This document shows, piece by piece, positions 1 through 5,106 of a stretch of DNA of 5,279 nt (positions are counted from its first letter, which is position 1; each line of letters begins with the position of its first letter). The DNA is taken from positions 1 through 5,279 of the forward strand of contig JAFYML010000261.1 in the NCBI GenBank assembly GCA_017556595.1. Direction: 5' to 3'. Below the pieces are notes generated by a model. It was not told where the DNA came from, did not search any database, and saw nothing but the letters and a program-made list of their open reading frames with translations. The position numbers and the translations under genes are program-made. Source of the stretch: Bacteroides sp. GTDB lineage: Bacteria; Bacteroidota; Bacteroidia; Bacteroidales; Bacteroidaceae.

Positions 1-1
1 A

Positions 2-112
2 CGCGTGATGGGTAAGTATGCCAATAGCCGTTGGAGCTCATTTGTGCTTTATGCCATAGCAGCAATCGTAACAGTGCTGAATGTTATGTTGTTATTGTCT
101 GAAATTTTATAA
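2..112 (+). CDS. C-terminal end of an Nramp-family divalent metal transporter (partial)
   Basis: This is the last 36 codons of a gene that begins before the window, ending at the TAA at 110-112. The residues read VMGKYANSRW followed by a hydrophobic helix with the LNVMLLL pattern. That arrangement (a V/LMG-x-Y/F-x-N-xRW loop, then a final membrane helix with an LN pair) is typical of the last transmembrane segment of Nramp/MntH transporters, which carry manganese or iron(II) into the cell with protons across the inner membrane. The assignment rests on this short tail and on recall of the family, so the metal and subfamily cannot be told. The next gene starts only 11 bases further on, so the two are probably co-transcribed. 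Confidence 0.7.
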   Translation, partial: RVMGKYANSRWSSFVLYAIAAIVTVLNVMLLLSEIL

Positions 113-123
113 CAAGTTGTAGT

Positions 124-579
124 ATGGAAGAAAGAATAGAAAGAGCAGTTTCGTTGTTCAAAGAAGGATATAATTGTGCGCAGTCGGTGGTAGCAGCCTT
201 TGCCGATATGTATGGGCTCACCGAGGAGCAAGCATTGAAGATGTCGGCTTCGTTTGGCGGTGGCATTGGCCGCATGCGCCTTACGTGTGGTGCCGCATGT
301 GGCATGTTCATCTTGGCAGGCTTGGAAACCGGAGCTACGCGCGGTGACGACCGCGAAGGCAAATCGGCCAACTATCAATTAGTGCAACAATTGGCCGATG
401 AGTTCAAACGTCGCAATGGTTCGCTTATTTGTGCTGAGTTGTTGGGGTTGAAGCAACCCGAAGGAACACACGAGGCTGAAGCGCGTACCGAGCAATATTA
501 CGCCAAGCGTCCATGCTCGAAGATGGTAGAGGAGGCCGCCCGTATTTGGGTAGAGTATAAGTTAGCGATTAGTGATTAA
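124..579 (+). CDS. C_GCAxxG_C_C family protein (cysteine-motif protein, probable redox or metal role)
   Basis: The product has 151 residues, the usual length for the C_GCAxxG_C_C family (about 120-150). The family signature is visible in order: Cys18 in YNCAQSVV; a glycine-rich stretch FGGGIGRMRLTCGAACG with Cys55 and Cys59; Cys103 in SLICAELLG; and Cys131 in RPCSKMVEEAA near the end. It has no signal peptide or membrane segment, so it should be cytoplasmic. The biochemical role of the family is not settled. Its conserved cysteines suggest metal or cluster binding or redox chemistry, and some relatives are annotated as redox-active proteins. It follows the metal-transporter tail by 11 bases, which fits a shared transcript and a link to metal handling, but that link is inference. 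The ATG at 124 is chosen because the family motif begins about 17 residues in, as is usual. Confidence 0.85.
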   Translation: MEERIERAVSLFKEGYNCAQSVVAAFADMYGLTEEQALKMSASFGGGIGRMRLTCGAACGMFILAGLETGATRGDDREGKSANYQLVQQLADEFKRRNGSLICAELLGLKQPEGTHEAEARTEQYYAKRPCSKMVEEAARIWVEYKLAISD

Positions 580-582
580 CTA

Positions 583-604
583 GTAGGGGCGCAATTTGCG
601 TCCG
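583..604 (+). repeat. REP-like hairpin (GTAGGGGCG type)
   Basis: GTAGGGGCG (583-591) opens a short imperfect hairpin. Bases 587-593 (GGGCGCA) pair with 597-603 (TGCGTCC) across a 3-base loop, with one G-T wobble. The same nine bases occur inverted at 1329-1337, beside the RAYT transposase relic. This is the layout of extragenic REP repeats, and the element lies just after the stop codon of the preceding gene. It could also add to termination of that transcript, but no T-run follows it directly. Confidence 0.5.
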
Positions 605-621
605 TGAAAACGTGTTACAAT

Positions 622-669
622 AAAAAAAAAGAGCGTTGCACGAAGGAAATCCTTGTACAACGCTCTTTT
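622..669. terminator. Two-way intrinsic terminator between convergent genes
   Basis: AAAGAGCGTTG (628-638) pairs with CAACGCTCTTT (658-668). An inner AAGG/CCTT stem (643-646 with 651-654) extends the hairpin. On the minus strand the stem is followed by nine T (complement of the A-run 622-630), which suits the leftward winged-helix gene ending at 706. On the plus strand four T follow the CGCTC arm, which suits the gene ending at 579. The minus-strand direction looks stronger. Confidence 0.88.
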
Positions 670-705
670 CTATTCTGATAAATGTTCTCTCTTACGTCAA
701 GAAAA

Positions 706-906
706 TTAAACCAACTTTACGAAAAGTTCGCCTTCAACTTCTGAAGTAGCAATCTTGTCTTCGCGAAGCAACCAGCCCAAGCCCAAGAACAAGTCCTTGT
801 CAACCAACTTAGTGGCCTTCTTGATTTGCTTAGCAGTTAGACCCTCTGTTTCGTTCAACGCATTCCAAATTTTACCGGCAGTTACGCCTGCTTTTTCTTT
901 CAACAT
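706..906 (-). CDS. Small winged helix-turn-helix protein (DUF2582 type)
   Basis: The product has 66 residues, with AGKIWNALN at 10-18 and LGLGWLLREDKI at 41-52. This spacing is that of the small Bacteroidetes winged-helix family known as DUF2582. In that family an N-terminal AG-x-IW helix is followed by a recognition helix and the conserved GWL-x-RE-x-KI turn, then a beta wing (EVEGELFVKLV). Such proteins are presumed to bind DNA; targets are not known to me. The gene has a perfect TATCTTTGC promoter box about 50 bases upstream and an A-rich leader, and it ends before the terminator at 622-669. A related gene lies immediately upstream on the same strand, 126 bases away, but the promoter between them suggests this gene can be transcribed alone. 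No other in-frame start fits better than the ATG at 904-906. Confidence 0.82.
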   Translation of the reverse strand: MLKEKAGVTAGKIWNALNETEGLTAKQIKKATKLVDKDLFLGLGWLLREDKIATSEVEGELFVKLV

Positions 907-953
907 TTCTTTTTACCTTTTAATTAAACATCAGATTTATACCTAAATCGAGT

Positions 954-962
954 GCAAAGATA
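954..962 (-). promoter_or_regulatory. Bacteroidetes-type -7 box (TATCTTTGC) for the winged-helix gene
   Basis: Read on the minus strand the bases are TATCTTTGC, an exact match to the Bacteroidetes -7 consensus TAnnTTTG. Transcription would begin near 945-948, giving a leader of about 40 bases before the ATG at 906. No clear TTTG -33 box stands 19-20 bases upstream; that position is taken by the palindrome at 970-985. Confidence 0.65.
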
Positions 963-969
963 CAATAAA

Positions 970-985
970 TATGTTATATAACATA
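970..985. promoter_or_regulatory. Perfect 16-base palindrome, candidate operator
   Basis: TATGTTATATAACATA is identical on both strands. It begins 8 bases upstream (minus-strand sense) of the TATCTTTGC box and reaches into the expected -33 region, where a bound dimeric repressor would block, or an activator would replace, the -33 contact. The half-sites ATGTTA/TAACAT recur in the inverted repeat at 1893-1912. It is AT-only in its core, and the surrounding spacer is AT-rich, so chance is a real alternative. Confidence 0.45.
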
Positions 986-1032
986 ATTAATTGGCATAAA
1001 TTCAAGAAAAGTTTAATAAAAAGCATTAACTG

Positions 1033-1260
1033 CTAATAATAATAACATCCCATATTTAAGTAAAAGACGAATGTATGCCTATCATCCTCTACTTCAATCT
1101 CTATTTTATTTTCGCGCGCTAGCCACCCGATGGCAGCATAAAGTTCGGCATCGGTCAAGTTACTTTTTCTTCTTAAATCCTCGAAGTTTTGTGGCGAGCC
1201 GGCTCGGTTCATCAAGTTCCATAAGATACCGGCATTATTACCAATTGTATATTTATCCAT
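1033..1260 (-). CDS. Second small winged helix-turn-helix protein (DUF2582 type paralogue)
   Basis: The product has 75 residues from the ATG at 1258-1260. That start is preferred over one 13 codons upstream because family members begin only a few residues before the IGNNAGILWNLM motif (here 6-17), and because the longer start would translate into the inverted-repeat element at 1264. GWLARENKIEIE at 45-56 matches GWLLREDKIATS of the gene at 706-906. By eye the two proteins are about one third identical over the shared 50 residues, with the same AG-x-x-W-N and GWL-x-RE-x-KI frame. The tail ends in an unusual GCYYY, coded by a run of TAT triplets. A DNA-binding role is inferred from the family. 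No clear TAnnTTTG box was found upstream; any promoter would lie in or beside the 79-base element. Confidence 0.75.
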   Translation of the reverse strand: MDKYTIGNNAGILWNLMNRAGSPQNFEDLRRKSNLTDAELYAAIGWLARENKIEIEVEDDRHTFVFYLNMGCYYY

Positions 1261-1263
1261 ATT

Positions 1264-1342
1264 ACGATGTAGGTTTAGTTTATTTTTTCTATTAAACAAT
1301 CTACAATCGAAAAAGTTTACCTCGGATTCGCCCCTACATCGT
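1264..1342. repeat. 79-base REPIN- or MITE-like element with perfect 10-base inverted ends
   Basis: ACGATGTAGG (1264-1273) is the exact inverted copy of CCTACATCGT (1333-1342), flanking a 59-base AT-rich core. The right end also contains CGCCCCTAC (1329-1337), the inverse of the GTAGGGGCG REP-like sequence at 583-591. Paired inverted REPs a few tens of bases apart are what is called a REPIN, and they are mobilised by RAYT transposases, a relic of which begins at 1343. The left end lies four bases from the start codon of the winged-helix gene at 1260, so the element forms that gene's leader. Confidence 0.55.
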
Positions 1343-1546
1343 GTGATTCAATGGTCTAAAACAATGACTACTAATGAATATATTCGTGGTGTGAAACAAT
1401 CTGGATGGCTTTCATTTTCCACCCGCCTCTGGCAACGCAACTATTACGAACACATTATCCGTAACCAACGGTCGTTCGATGAAATAATGATGTATATTCA
1501 CGACAATCCCATACATTGGGCCGACGATACGTTGTACGTACCATAA
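1343..1546 (+). pseudogene. C-terminal relic of a REP-associated tyrosine transposase (RAYT, Y1_Tnp type)
   Basis: The 67 codons read from a GTG at 1343. They contain IQWSKTMTTNEYIRGVKQ, then RLWQRNYYEHIIRNQRSFDEI (residues 28-48) and YIHDNPIHWADDTLY (51-65). The WQRNYYEHIIRN and YI-x-x-NP-x-x-W motifs are characteristic of the C-terminal end of RAYT transposases, which are normally about 170-200 residues long. The N-terminal part that should carry the HUH (His-x-His) metal-binding motif is missing: homology stops where the inverted-repeat element ends at 1342. The piece cannot be an active enzyme. The remaining frame is intact to its TAA at 1544-1546, so the truncation is either recent or the fragment is tolerated. 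There is no sign of the missing half elsewhere in the window. Confidence 0.85.
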
Positions 1547-1553
1547 TGTACCA

Positions 1554-1847
1554 TTAACTCTTTCTTGCTCGTCCTCGTGCCTGTTCCAGGTACTCATCGC
1601 CATGATATTCGGCAAAACGATACAGAAGGCGTGCAATGCGCATGATGTAACGCATAAATTCCTCCGTTGTAAGAACCTGCGCCAATGCCATCCATAAGCG
1701 TATGTAGGTTTCGTCGTAGATGCGACCATTGCGTATGTCGCGCATTTTTTTGCTACCAAATCCTGCATTGTTACGGATTATCACCGTAATCCTATGCTCT
1801 TTCAGAAAACGGCCTATTATTAGGCCAAATAGATAAATATGTGTCAT
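1554..1847 (-). CDS. Unrecognised 97-residue protein, possible Cro/XRE-like HTH
   Basis: I do not recognise the family. The protein is basic and helical, with no signal peptide. Residues 13-60 run IGRFLKEHRI...NNAGFGSKKMRDIRNGRIYDETYIRLWMALAQVLT. The order and spacing resemble an XRE/Cro HTH: a starting helix, a SKKMRDIRNGR segment in place of the usual recognition helix plus ENGR turn, then a closing LWMALAQVL helix. The likeness is by eye only. The C-terminal half (TEEFMRYIMRIARLLYRFAEYHGDEYL) would form one or two amphipathic helices. The gene is divergent from the primase-helicase gene, with a 154-base spacer holding an inverted repeat, which is the usual place for an element's repressor. 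It converges on the RAYT relic with 7 bases between stops. Start chosen: ATG at 1845-1847, the first in frame; a later start is possible. Confidence 0.55.
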   Translation of the reverse strand: MTHIYLFGLIIGRFLKEHRITVIIRNNAGFGSKKMRDIRNGRIYDETYIRLWMALAQVLTTEEFMRYIMRIARLLYRFAEYHGDEYLEQARGRARKS

Positions 1848-1892
1848 GATATTTAGTTGTATGGTCGATTTGCTTGGTTACGTTTAGTTATA

Positions 1893-1912
1893 AAATGTTA
1901 AATGTAACATTT
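1893..1912. promoter_or_regulatory. Inverted repeat in the divergent spacer, candidate operator
   Basis: AAATGTTA (1893-1900) and TAACATTT (1905-1912) form perfect 8-base arms around AATG. It lies between the leftward HTH-like gene and the rightward primase-helicase gene. The inner half-sites ATGTTA/TAACAT are the same as in the palindrome at 970-985, though the gap is 4 instead of 2 bases. No GC-rich stem or T-run is present, so a terminator is unlikely. Confidence 0.4.
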
Positions 1913-1966
1913 ATTCATCATAAAAAGCCCCTTCTATATTGGCCCTATTCATCGACAAAGATAATT

Positions 1967-1975
1967 CATTTTTGC
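1967..1975 (+). promoter_or_regulatory. Possible -7 box (CATTTTTGC) for the primase-helicase gene
   Basis: CATTTTTG differs from TAnnTTTG by one base. Transcription would begin near 1981, about 20 bases before the ATG at 2002. A TTGG at 1939-1942 is the nearest -33-like sequence, but its 24-base gap is longer than the usual 19-20. If this promoter is right, a TTG start at 1939 is ruled out, because it would lie upstream of the transcript. Confidence 0.3.
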
Positions 1976-2001
1976 CAGATAATTTATTAATAATAAATAT
2001 T

Positions 2002-4053
2002 ATGCAGAAAATGAAGCTAAGCCTGTTCAAAGGCTTTCGCAGCACACAACCACAGGATGTGATGCTGCAAGAGGTGGTGCGGCTGATTCGCGAAGACGAA
2101 TCCCTACGCCAACTCACCGAGAAACATCGTTATTATCGTTCAGTAGGGCTGACAAAAGATGCCAGCCAGCAGAAGTATCGCACCTATTGCGTGTCGGTAG
2201 CTACCCGTTTCGAGGGTGGCCGAAGGGCACAATTTGCTACCGTGCGCACCGGTTTGGGACTGGTAGATATAGACAAAATACCACCCGAACAGTTGGCTGA
2301 GGTGGTTGGGAAAATCCGTTCCGACGAGCATACGTTATTGGAATACATTACCATTAGCGGACTGGGAGTCCGCATCTTTTTTCGCTACGTGGGCGACGAC
2401 TACCATTCGGCCTTTCTCACCGCTTGCGCCTACTATTCCGAGCTGATTGGACTGCCAGCCGACCTTCAGTGCAAGGACCTGACACGCATCAGCGGATTGG
2501 CCCACGACCCCAACGTCTTCTTCCGTCCCGATGCCATCCCCATCGAGCCGGTGGCGCAAGCGGTAAAACGTGTAGGCCGCCCGAAAAAACGCCATACGTG
2601 TGCGCTACAGGATGCTGTGCATGCTGTGCAGAAGGATTTGGCCAAGCGTGGCATTGCGTATTGCAGCGGCCATCACAACGAGTACATCATGCAAGCCTGC
2701 TACCTGTTGAACCGCTACGGCGTGGCAGAAGAGGAAGTAGCGGAGTGGGCCACCGGCGAGTTTGCCGACTATGGCTGCGAACAGGTGGAGAGCATTGTGC
2801 GCTCGTGTTATGCACAAACCGAAGAGCACGGCACGCTTCCACTACCCAAAAACACCCGGCGTAGCGACTTGGCAACTGTAAAACAAATTCAAGATTACCT
2901 AAAGGAACGCGACATCCGCATCCGCCACAACGTCATCACCCGCAAGCAGGAGCTGTATGATGCCGAAAAGGATGAGTGGACAGAGATGACCGACACGATG
3001 GACAACTCGCTCTACTGCCGCTTCTGCACCGAAACAAACCTACGCATGAACATCAACGACCTACGGGCAGTGATGAACAGCGATTTCTATCCGCAGTTCA
3101 ACCCCTTCCGGTCGTACCTGCTGAACCTGCCGCGGTGGGATGGGGTGGACTACATTGAGCAACTGGCCAACTATGTTCACGTCAGCGGTTGCGAACAGTC
3201 ACTGCACAACCGCTTCTTCAAGAAATGGTTCGTGGCCATGCTACCAACTTGGTTAGAGGATGTGGTGAACCATGAAATACTGACCTACATTGGTCGCCAA
3301 GGCATCTACAAAAGTACTTTTATGCGTTTACTTCTTCCACCGGAACTGCAACCTTATTTTAGTGCCAAGAACTTCGCCCAACGACTGAACAAGGACGATA
3401 AACTGGAACTGACCGAGATGGGGCTTGTAGCCCTTGAAGAGCTGGACCACATGCGCCCCTCTGAGGTGAACCAACTGAAGGCCATCACTTCGCAACACTA
3501 CATGAACGAACGTGCCGTATATGGCCGTCACAAGGAGCGCCGTCCGCACATCGCCTCGTTCTGTGGCACGGGCAACAATCCGCAGTTCCTGAACGACCCC
3601 ACCGGCAACCGCCGTTGGCTACCGTTCGTGGTGGAGAGCATCGACTCGCCCATGCAGCACCCCTTCAACTATACAGGTCTGTACAGTCAGGCGTATGCCC
3701 TATGGCGCGATGGCTTCTGCTATTGGTTTACCGACGAAGACAATGCCCAGTTGGCCGAACACAATCGCCAGTTTGAAGAACCCAACCTTGAAGAGGAGCT
3801 TATCCTGACCTACTTCCGCAAGCCCTATGGCACAGAAACGGGCGAGTTCCTCACTGCCACACGCATTATAGAACTGATAAATGGGTATATCAAAACACCG
3901 TTAGCAACACGCAACATAGCGATAGCTATGAATAAGATGGGGTTTGAGAAAAGACGATTTAGGCGTATTCGTGGTTGGAACGTGGTGATTCTTAGCGGCG
4001 AAGAGATTAAGAATCAACAAAAACTACATGCAATAGAAAGCGAATTCGATTAA
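2002..4053 (+). CDS. Primase-helicase of a mobile element: BT4734-like N-terminus plus VapE (virulence-associated E) ATPase
   Basis: The product has 683 residues. Residues 60-180 match the BT4734-like domain. They hold a DID triad (89-91), SGLGVRIFF (119-127) and KDLTRISGLAHDP (158-170), an order reminiscent of archaeo-eukaryotic primases. A GRPKK AT-hook-like linker (192-196) follows, then a PriCT-like helical domain (HHNEYIMQACYLLN, 224-237). The VapE ATPase covers about 290-545: Walker A GRQGIYKST (431-439), Walker B LVALEELD (475-482), sensor asparagines (GTGNN, 522-526) and a GNRRWLPF arginine finger (535-542). A small winged-helix-like end (TATRIIELINGYI) closes it. VapE proteins serve replication of phages, satellites and integrated elements. 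ATG 2002 is preferred over TTG 1939 because homologues begin MK-x-S/T-x-FK; ATG 2011 is equally possible. All ATPase motifs look intact. No integrase or tRNA target is in view. Confidence 0.9.
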   Translation: MQKMKLSLFKGFRSTQPQDVMLQEVVRLIREDESLRQLTEKHRYYRSVGLTKDASQQKYRTYCVSVATRFEGGRRAQFATVRTGLGLVDIDKIPPEQLAEVVGKIRSDEHTLLEYITISGLGVRIFFRYVGDDYHSAFLTACAYYSELIGLPADLQCKDLTRISGLAHDPNVFFRPDAIPIEPVAQAVKRVGRPKKRHTCALQDAVHAVQKDLAKRGIAYCSGHHNEYIMQACYLLNRYGVAEEEVAEWATGEFADYGCEQVESIVRSCYAQTEEHGTLPLPKNTRRSDLATVKQIQDYLKERDIRIRHNVITRKQELYDAEKDEWTEMTDTMDNSLYCRFCTETNLRMNINDLRAVMNSDFYPQFNPFRSYLLNLPRWDGVDYIEQLANYVHVSGCEQSLHNRFFKKWFVAMLPTWLEDVVNHEILTYIGRQGIYKSTFMRLLLPPELQPYFSAKNFAQRLNKDDKLELTEMGLVALEELDHMRPSEVNQLKAITSQHYMNERAVYGRHKERRPHIASFCGTGNNPQFLNDPTGNRRWLPFVVESIDSPMQHPFNYTGLYSQAYALWRDGFCYWFTDEDNAQLAEHNRQFEEPNLEEELILTYFRKPYGTETGEFLTATRIIELINGYIKTPLATRNIAIAMNKMGFEKRRFRRIRGWNVVILSGEEIKNQQKLHAIESEFD

Positions 4054-4071
4054 GTCTGTATTTATTTTTGG

Positions 4072-4109
4072 ATATGCGGTGTGTTCATGATAATGCACCA
4101 CATATTTTT
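4072..4109 (+). terminator. Probable intrinsic terminator of the primase-helicase gene
   Basis: ATATG (4072-4076) pairs with CATAT (4101-4105), and GGTGT (4078-4082) pairs with GCACC (4095-4099) with one G-T pair. One C/A mismatch separates the two stems, and the loop is about 12 bases. Five T (4105-4109) follow. It begins 19 bases after the stop codon at 4053. The long loop and the mismatch lower confidence. Confidence 0.55.
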
Positions 4110-4112
4110 ATA

Positions 4113-4305
4113 TTATGATACTATTTCTGCATTTTCATCATTCATCAATCTTTTCAATTCCTCTATATCAGGCAACGCTTGTTGCATATCTTGAGTCATA
4201 GCATTTCTTCTTTCACGCTGAGAACGATCTATTTACAGAATTTGAATTTACGACAGGTAACGATTTAGAAACAAGCAAAGTTCCCAAATCTGTCTTATTC
4301 TGCAT
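4113..4305 (-). pseudogene. Small unrecognised gene split by an apparent one-base frameshift
   Basis: Two reading frames adjoin. The first starts at ATG 4305 and reads MQNKTDLGTLLVSKSLPVVN, then SNSVNRSFSA, ending at TGA (4213-4215). The second is open from about 4232 and reads RSQRERRNA, then MTQDMQQALPDIEELKRLMN and DENAEIVS, ending at TAA (4113-4115). Removing one T near 4224 joins them after NRS into one 63-residue protein with a basic middle (RSQRERR) and a charged helical end. A perfect TATCTTTGC promoter box lies 25 bases before the ATG. I do not recognise the protein. It may be a frameshifted gene, a sequencing error, or two short peptides; the second part has its own ATG at 4197-4199 giving 28 residues. 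No clear slippery heptamer is seen, so programmed frameshifting is less likely. Confidence 0.5.
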
Positions 4306-4329
4306 TATTGAAAAGAACGCATACCGACT

Positions 4330-4338
4330 GCAAAGATA
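4330..4338 (-). promoter_or_regulatory. Bacteroidetes-type -7 box (TATCTTTGC) for the split small gene
   Basis: The minus strand reads TATCTTTGC, the same nine bases as the box at 954-962 and an exact TAnnTTTG match. Transcription would begin near 4322, leaving a leader of about 17 bases before the ATG at 4305. No clear TTTG is seen 19-20 bases upstream. The box lies between the stop of the CHAT-like gene (4393) and the small gene, so the latter need not depend on the upstream operon. Confidence 0.6.
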
Positions 4339-4392
4339 GTGAGATTTTCTATTAATAGACACGTATATTTATATGAAATAACTTGTCAAGTA

Positions 4393-5106
4393 TTAAAGTA
4401 TGGAATACATATTCCCAAATATCTTTATTTCATTTTTGAACATACACAACTGTTTAATGACTAAATCTCTCCCATGAAAGTTTCTTTGTCTTAGCAATGA
4501 TTGTATCTCCTTACATGTTAAAAGTTTTATTATCCTAACCAAGTTATCAGCAGTCTCATTGTTTTGAACAGCATAAAATAAGGAATACTTTATTATCTTA
4601 ACAATCTTACCTTTGTAAATCGCAATGCATCTTTTGGAGAATCGAGTTCCGTCAATATAGTCTGTCGGTATATCGCCAAATCCAACAAATGTTTCTACTC
4701 CAAATTTTCTAGATAGTCTTGCTAGGCTTTTGGAGCTATTTCTATTGGAATTACAAGAAAAACAAAAAAAGATTTTTCCCTTGAAAGCATTGATATTATT
4801 GGCATCTATAAAATTTTCTTTGTTATAGAAATCCTTATTTTCTTTGGCGGCAATAATATCAACAGACATTTCTCCATATTTTGCACAAGCTCCGTGTAGT
4901 TGGGTTTCCCCACCGTGTCCCATATAAAAGATAAAATGACTATCCTTAGATTGCTGAATACATCTTTCATGATCTTCATCTGAAAAATGAACTTTATAGC
5001 AATGCCAAATATCTCCAAGTTTTCTAGTTTCAAATGTATTAATACGATTAAGAAACGAAGTGGAGCAGCTCTTGTCTATAGGGTAAATAGCAAATACTTT
5101 ACTCAT
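4393..5106 (-). CDS. CHAT/caspase-like (clan CD) cysteine peptidase, standalone
   Basis: The product has 237 residues and no signal peptide. A hydrophobic strand SHFIFYMGHGGE (56-67) places His64 in the HG motif. KIFFCFSCNSN (111-121) ends a strand with Cys118, followed by SLARLSRKFGVETFVGFGDIP (127-147). This order (strand-HGxG, strand-S-x-C-x-S, then a SLA-x-x-L...G-x-x-x-xVG helix and strand) is the CHAT/caspase pattern, with His64 and Cys118 as the likely dyad; Cys115 is a second candidate. Such peptidases are activated by a sensor partner and cleave cell proteins in several bacterial defence systems. Here there are no fused repeats, so sensing must come from elsewhere. The start ATGAGTAA overlaps the upstream gene's stop by 8 bases, indicating translational coupling. 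The gene is markedly AT-rich compared with the primase-helicase gene. Substrate and trigger are unknown. Confidence 0.7.
   Translation of the reverse strand: MSKVFAIYPIDKSCSTSFLNRINTFETRKLGDIWHCYKVHFSDEDHERCIQQSKDSHFIFYMGHGGETQLHGACAKYGEMSVDIIAAKENKDFYNKENFIDANNINAFKGKIFFCFSCNSNRNSSKSLARLSRKFGVETFVGFGDIPTDYIDGTRFSKRCIAIYKGKIVKIIKYSLFYAVQNNETADNLVRIIKLLTCKEIQSLLRQRNFHGRDLVIKQLCMFKNEIKIFGNMYSIL

Noticed and set aside
49..378. Open frames on the minus strand opposite the C_GCAxxG_C_C gene (49-378 and 84-371)
   Set aside because: They lie antisense to a gene with a clear family signature and have unstructured, low-plausibility compositions. No family motif is seen.
1071..1295. Plus-strand frame of 74 codons opposite the second winged-helix gene
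   Set aside because: It is antisense to the conserved GWL-x-RE-x-KI protein and has no recognisable motif.
1538..1554. Direct repeat GTACCAT (1538-1544 and 1548-1554), considered as a target-site duplication or operator
   Set aside because: It is only seven bases, ten bases apart, and does not bracket any element; chance is enough to explain it.
1412..1768. 118-codon minus-strand frame overlapping the RAYT relic and the 97-residue gene
   Set aside because: It is antisense to recognisable RAYT motifs and overlaps the better supported minus-strand frame; its composition does not look like a protein.
1939..2001. TTG at 1939 as the start of the primase-helicase
   Set aside because: The added residues (MALFIDKDNS and following) do not fit the family start, and they would be upstream of the possible -7 box at 1967. 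ATG 2002 or 2011 fits better.
2424..2864. 146-codon frame inside the primase-helicase gene, and several antisense frames in the same gene
   Set aside because: These are shadows of a GC-rich gene; the main frame carries continuous conserved motifs.
4806..5033. 75-codon minus-strand frame nested in the protease gene
   Set aside because: It lies in another frame across the His and partner motifs of the CHAT-like gene and shows nothing of its own.
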